A stretch of 64,000 nucleotides of DNA, taken from the NCBI GenBank assembly GCA_009792885.1, contig WMCF01000021.1, positions 1,723,138 through 1,787,137 of the forward strand, in the 5' to 3' direction. This stretch comes from Eremophila alpestris peregrina. Lineage: Eukaryota; Chordata; Aves; Passeriformes; Alaudidae. This document shows, in pieces, positions 58,801 through 64,000 of the stretch. Every line of letters starts with the position of its first letter. Position 1 is the first letter of the stretch. The notes under the pieces are model-generated. The model worked only from the letters and a program-made list of their open reading frames with translations. It searched no databases and was not told the DNA's origin. The position numbers and the translations under genes are program-made.

Positions 58801-61370
58801 AATACCAATAAATTCTTGTATCAAAATAAGAAGCTGTATCCATGTGGGTAACCCTAGAATACCTGGAGATAACCATTGCAAACTAAAAGTACAGAGCCTC
58901 CTTTAGAGCAGGACTAAAATAGCAACACTGTATATCCCAAAACAGTAACAAGCAGTCAGAAAAACTGAGGCTTTGGCAGCTGATGTTTGTTTTCCCTTTG
59001 TGCTGGGATCACGTATGATCCAAGCACATATCAGCATGGCAGGCACCACTTCCGCTCCTGAACAGCTTGTATTTACTAATTAATACCAGCATTCAGCGTT
59101 CATGTATTATTCCATGACAGTCTGTGTCTTTTGTTATACTTTGGGTCTCACTTAAAACTTGTTGAATATTCTGTCTCAAAACCTGATTAACATTGGCTCA
59201 TGTGTGACAGGGAGGTATGATGCAAAAATGACTATTAGGAATAGTAAATTAGAAAACAATAGTAGTCACTGGAGTTACAGCAGATTGACTAGTTTAATGT
59301 ATTTCGTTTGGTTTTGGTTAAACTATATAAAATTAACGTAATTCATTAAAATTAGAAAACAATACAGGTGTATTGAAAATAAAAGGTGCATGTTAAAATA
59401 ATTTTGTTTCCCTGAAGCATCTTTTGCTGTGTTTCCCAGCAGGTGCTCGGGGCAGAGGCGGGGGGCTCTGGCTGGCACCGTGGGCACTGCCTCTGACAGC
59501 CCGGCCCCGAGGGAGCAGGAGGCTCCAGCCACGCCGGGCAGTGTCCGCAGCACAGCCCCCTCCTGCACTGCTCCCAGGCAGCAGCTGCCTCTGCCAAACA
59601 GCCACCGTGCCCGCACTTACAGCTGCGAAATCCCAGGGAAGCTGAGAAGGTTCATTAACTGAACAGATAGGAATGTCTCATTTTTCCTCTATAATGAGGC
59701 ATCCTTCTCAAAAGCATCACTCTCGGCAAAGCCCTGTTCCTGCCAGGCTCTTTGGAAGCAGTGTGCTGAGGCTGTCAGGAGTGAGCCATTCCTTTTAGCA
59801 CAGCAAGTAGGCTTGTGCACCTCCAAAGGATGCAGTTGCTGAATACACACTGGGAGGGCTCCTCTGCAGTGCTCAGCTTCAGGTCCTGCTGGTTTGAAGG
59901 TGCCAGCCACAGCACACCAGCTCACGAGAGTCCTGCCCGGGGGACCTGTGTGTCTCAGGTAGAGTGACCCAGAGAAAAAACAAATGGGAACTATCTGTCT
60001 GTTGAAATTGGGCTGAATGAGCCTCGTTGGCACAGCCAGCACCTGAACTAGCAGTGCCTGAGGCAGTCTGAGGGGAGAGCTGCAATTCCCAGCTGATAAG
60101 GAGTGGTGTATGCTCACACAGGGTGCTGCTAACCAACAACGCTGCCTGGGACCATGCTGGTAGTGCATGGAGGCAGCATTACTTTTATAATGTATACACA
60201 CACATATATATATATATACATGTAATGGTTATCTACCTTGGTGTTTTATCAAGCAATTATAGAGCATCAGTGACTGTATAAAGTGTGACCCAAACCATCA
60301 AGGGAAATTCAGCTACATCCCCCTCACTGGACTGCAGTGGAGGACACTGAGCTGAGCTCAGGACTCATGAAGTTTTCATCCATGGGAGTGTGAAAAGCAG
60401 TCACAGCGTCTGAGGGGCTGGACTCCCAGTGCAGGCAGGGTCCTTGTGAGCAGTGGTCAGCTCCTTGCACAGAGCTGGCGATGAGGCTTTCAGCTCCCTG
60501 CCTGTAATCCCATTTCTTCAGGACTGCTGGAGTGTGGTGGGGCAGTGAGGGAGTTAATGCTGCACCCGTCCTTTGATAATTGGAAAAGAAAAAAGCCCAT
60601 CCAAAGCTAACCAAAACAACACCCTGTTTGAGGTCAGTGCTCTAGTAAGTGCCTTTTAAAGAAACAATAACCTGGTGCAATAGAAAATATTCTGTCCCTC
60701 TCTTCAGTAGAAATCTGATAAACCATGGAGAGAGGCAGGTGTCCAAGGAGATAAAAGTAATAAATGTGGCTGCAGTTCGGGAGTGAGTTAGGTTGTCAGG
60801 CTGGTAATTAAATGAAAGCCCTCTCAGGAAATGCTGGAAGCTAATAGATACACATGGAGATGCCAATTCATTTGCCTCAGTGATATATGTTAATTTTAGC
60901 ATGGGATTAATTTATACATTTTGCAGTGGGATGAAATGGCAAGGATGGGAGGGGAGAGCTTTCATCCTGCCAGTGGCAGAGATTATTAAGCACCTTATAC
61001 TTGTTAAAAACAGAACAGTATGTGAAAATGGGAGAGAGAAAATGTTTAATTCAAGTATTCTCTAAACAGAATTAACTAATCACAGGCTTATATCTGACCC
61101 AAAGCACTCTTGCAGACAGCTGCCAGGGGCTCCTTGGCTTTGCCACAGCTCAGTAAGTACAGAGCCCTAGTTAGCAGGTAGCTCAAGTCACTCTGTGTTG
61201 CTGTGGTTTAAAGGATTTCTGAGTTACAAGAGTGTGAAATGAGGAGTGCTGCAGGGGTGGGTCCTGCTACAGGAAGAACAGCAGTTTTTTGGGACTACAG
61301 CAAGCTCAAGGATGGATGCTCTGGCAAGTGTACAGGGGAGATGCAGGAAAGGACAGATTTGTATGTAAAA
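55810..61370. other. No gene recognised upstream of POP4
   Basis: Frames here, such as 57493-58188 (-) and 59689-60201 (-), have no recognised similarity. By human synteny VSTM2B would be expected further right on the - strand, but I could not identify any of its exons. A (TA)n/(CA)n microsatellite lies at 60191-60222. Confidence 0.5.
60191..60222. repeat. Dinucleotide microsatellite (CA/TA)
   Basis: Alternating TATACACACACATATATATATATATAC-type sequence. Confidence 0.9.
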
Positions 61371-61378
61371 GCACACAG

Positions 61379-61482
61379 GTAATCACTGAGAGAGCTGGCA
61401 ATCACCAAGAGCTGGTAATCACCGAGAGCTGGCAATCACCAAGAGCTGGTAATTTTCAGCAGAGCTGGTAGTCACCCCAGAG
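61379..61482. repeat. 17-bp tandem repeat
   Basis: AATCACCAAGAGCTGGC or AATCACCGAGAGCTGGT-type units start at 61400, 61417 and 61434, a 17-bp period, with degenerate units on both sides. Confidence 0.9.
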
Positions 61483-64000
61483 CTGTGTGTGCCATGCAGG
61501 CTTGGGGCAGTGAGCAAGTCACTGCTCAGGACCCCTCAGCTTCAGCCGTGTGGCACACACTGCCCAGCTCCTGGTTTGTGCTTGTCCTGTTCTGGAAGAA
61601 AGCTAACTCTGAGGCCAGGCAGACACTGCAGTGGGGGAGATGTTGTCCTGCAGCAGAGGGAGATGAGGGGGCTGTGCCCTCAGGAGGTGGGTGTTTGTGG
61701 TTACTGTCCCTTTCTGAGGTAATGTTGGAACCTTGTGTCACTTCAGTGCTGCTTGTCACGGGCACTGAGCCCCCCTTTACCATCCCTGCAGCTCTCAGGT
61801 GCTCAGCTGAGCACAGACATGCTGCTCCCAGAGGCCCTGGTGAGTCTGGAGCTGTTGGTGCCTGTGCTGGTGTCTGCCAGGGCCCTCTGCAGCACCAGGT
61901 GCTGCTGGGCACACGAAATGAGGCCCTGATTTACACATCCAAGCGTGGCATTAAGGGCTTGACTAAGGGTATCTCAGCACTGAAACACACACTGCAGCAC
62001 AGCAGGCTTCTTTCTAAAAAAAGCCCTCTGATCTGTAAAATTATCAGCATTGAGGCAGTAGAAGCAAAGCAAATTTTCCTTTATTTTCTTCTGCCTTAGA
62101 TGAGGAATACTCACTTGCCCTTCAGTATGACTACAGCCCATTTACCAACACTTCTTTGTTTTGAATTTCAGACCTACATTTTGGAACAGTCACAAGGAAG
62201 AAGTGTTTCTTTTCAGAGCCTGGAGCAGTCAGCACAAGGATAAAGTTTATGTAACAAAAAGAATAGTTCCAGCTGAACACATATTGTGAAATTACAGTAT
62301 TATTTAAAGCAAAATAGAAATGATTGTGGGTCAGGGTCAGGGAAGGAAGATAATGACTTCTACTGCAAAGTGCATCCAACAACTGTGTTCAAATTTTAAA
62401 GTTTTTTTTTGTAGGACGTTTCTTCTTTTCTTTGTGTAACATGCAAAATAATAGAACTAAAAAAACCTGTACTAGATGCTTGAAAGCAAAGTCGAGGCTT
62501 GCTCAGAGATTGCAAGTAGGGGCATTATAAGTGGTGTCTCAAATGTTGGTTTCAGAATTAGGGGCTCTGCCTTTCCAGGATGGAGGTCTGTGTCCTTCCT
62601 GCCCACACATGTGTCCCCTAAGGGATGTCCTCTCTGCATGGCTGGCCAGGGCAAGACCCTGAGGGACCCCACGAGGGCTGGCTCTGGCTGCACACTCCTT
62701 GCTTAACAGCCATTGCCCTCATGCCACAGAAGTCACCTCTATCCTTTTCATTCCAGACTGCAGCTGTCAAAATCCACACTCTTCATGAGAAGGAGAGTTG
62801 TTACCCACTTTTGATAATGATACTTTCAGTTGGCTTTTGCCACTCTTGCTGCACAATCTGGCTGTTGTGTCTCCTGCCAGGCACTGCTGTAGTGTCCTTC
62901 TGCCCCTGCTCCAAGGGCTCTCAGCGTTTCCATAATAGTGGGAGGTGAGCCGGGAACAAACCCAGGGGATATCCTGGGGATCCTACCAGCATCAGCCCTG
63001 TGTGTTTGCTTGTGAGAGCTGTTGGAGACATGGAGGAGTCAGGAGAGCTCATGTCATCACAAGAGGGGCTCCTGATCATCTTAATGAAACCTTCCCTGAG
63101 AACTGACTTATGGGGATTTTAAGGGACTTGTGGGCATGCTTTAATGTGTCTTTGTCCTGACACTACTGAATCGTACTGAGCCCTTCCATAACCCTGGCAT
63201 TTAAACACAGATGTTGTGTGTTATCCTCCTCTCATTAATTGAAACAAACAAAAAAAGAGAAGGTAGAAATTATAATTTCCTTCATTGTCATGCATATAAA
63301 AATACCAGACTCCACAGCTGAGACATTTTTGGTGCTCACACAGATATACAGTTACTTCTGGGGGTACAAAATGGGGATGTTCCAGTTGCCAGTGTAGATA
63401 CATTCCCTGCAACTCAGACTCTGCTCTCGCTGGAAGCACCAAGACACTCCCCATCTCTGGCCAGAGGTGGTGACTGAGCAGAGCAGCTGGAGCCCTCCTT
63501 GTCCCCGAGTGCCGGGGGAGGCGTTTCCAGAGCCCGGCGCCTCTCCAGGTGCGGCACAACCGCTCCGCTCCCAGCTCCTGCCCTGCTTTAAAACCCGCTG
63601 AGCCTCCCACATGGCAGCGTGATTTACTAAACCACTAAGATATTGGGTCAGCCTTGTAAATCATTTTAATTATTTCACTAAACAAGTTGTGGAAATAGAT
63701 CAATAGAAAATATGGCATTTAGGCTTACAGTGCTGCGCATCCGTTATGGGAAAGGAATTATATTAACTGATTTAGGAGCTAATAATAACTGAAAATAACA
63801 ATTTAATGGAAGCCTTCCAATCCTGCACTTTCAAAGCAGGATACAGCCATATGCAGTCAACTCATTTTAATCTCAGTCAAGTATACAGAGCAATCTTTTG
63901 ACTCTTAGAGAAATGTCAGTCAAGTACAAGTACTTGCAGACTTTCAGCATCCCATAAATTACATTATAATAAAACCAAAACAAAGAAACTGTCAACAACC
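61483..64000. other. No gene recognised
   Basis: Short frames only. The last 400 bp (63.6-64.0 kb) is AT-rich, lacks repeats and resembles conserved noncoding DNA, but this is only an impression from composition. Confidence 0.45.

Noticed and set aside
55810..64000. VSTM2B exons expected by synteny on the right
   Set aside because: No immunoglobulin-domain or transmembrane exon could be recognised on the - strand.
1..64000. tRNA, rRNA, CRISPR or bacterial-type operon structures
   Set aside because: None seen; gene structure, introns and repeats are those of a vertebrate nuclear genome.

Overview
This window looks like vertebrate nuclear DNA, most likely from a bird. The reasons are three recognisable multi-exon vertebrate genes, GC-rich CpG-island promoters, CR1-type LINE fragments as the main interspersed repeat, and low repeat density. 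The gene order is the one known from human 19q12 (POP4, PLEKHF1, C19orf12, then CCNE1), here inverted. From general knowledge of avian synteny this block lies on chromosome 11 in chicken; that placement is inference and cannot be checked here. Nearly all long reading frames in the window are chance frames with no recognisable homology.

Layout. 1-6 kb: no gene recognised; a CR1 copy with a perfect foldback palindrome, a 29-30 bp minisatellite interrupted by a 270-base gap, and a second CR1 split by an LTR-like insertion. About 6.06-6.66 kb: a CpG island, the probable promoter and 5' exon of C19orf12 (+ strand). 12.67-15.40 kb: the two coding exons of C19orf12, with a 3' UTR to about 16.5 kb or further. 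17-29.5 kb: intergenic DNA between the convergent C19orf12 and PLEKHF1 genes. 29.55-36.6 kb: PLEKHF1 (- strand), with one coding exon at 30643-31464, an intron of about 5 kb and a CpG-island first exon ending at 36536. That intron carries a 75-bp direct duplication separated by a sequence matching the Tn5/Nextera mosaic end, almost certainly a sequencing or assembly artefact. 36.7-37.1 kb: GT-rich minisatellite with a 65-base gap. 37-52.3 kb: intergenic, with a second copy of the LTR-like repeat near 43.4-43.9 kb and several AT-rich blocks that resemble conserved noncoding elements. 52.3-55.8 kb: POP4 (- strand), with all seven coding exons reconstructed with consistent splice phases to 220 aa. 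55.8-64 kb: no gene recognised.

The three genes are housekeeping-type neighbours and not one pathway: POP4 is an RNase P/MRP protein subunit, PLEKHF1 a PH-FYVE endosome/lysosome adaptor, and C19orf12 a small glycine-rich membrane protein of mitochondria/ER. I found no novel multi-gene system. The strongest unexpected signals are the adapter-flanked duplication, the CR1 palindrome, and the repeat family present both inside a CR1 and at 43 kb.
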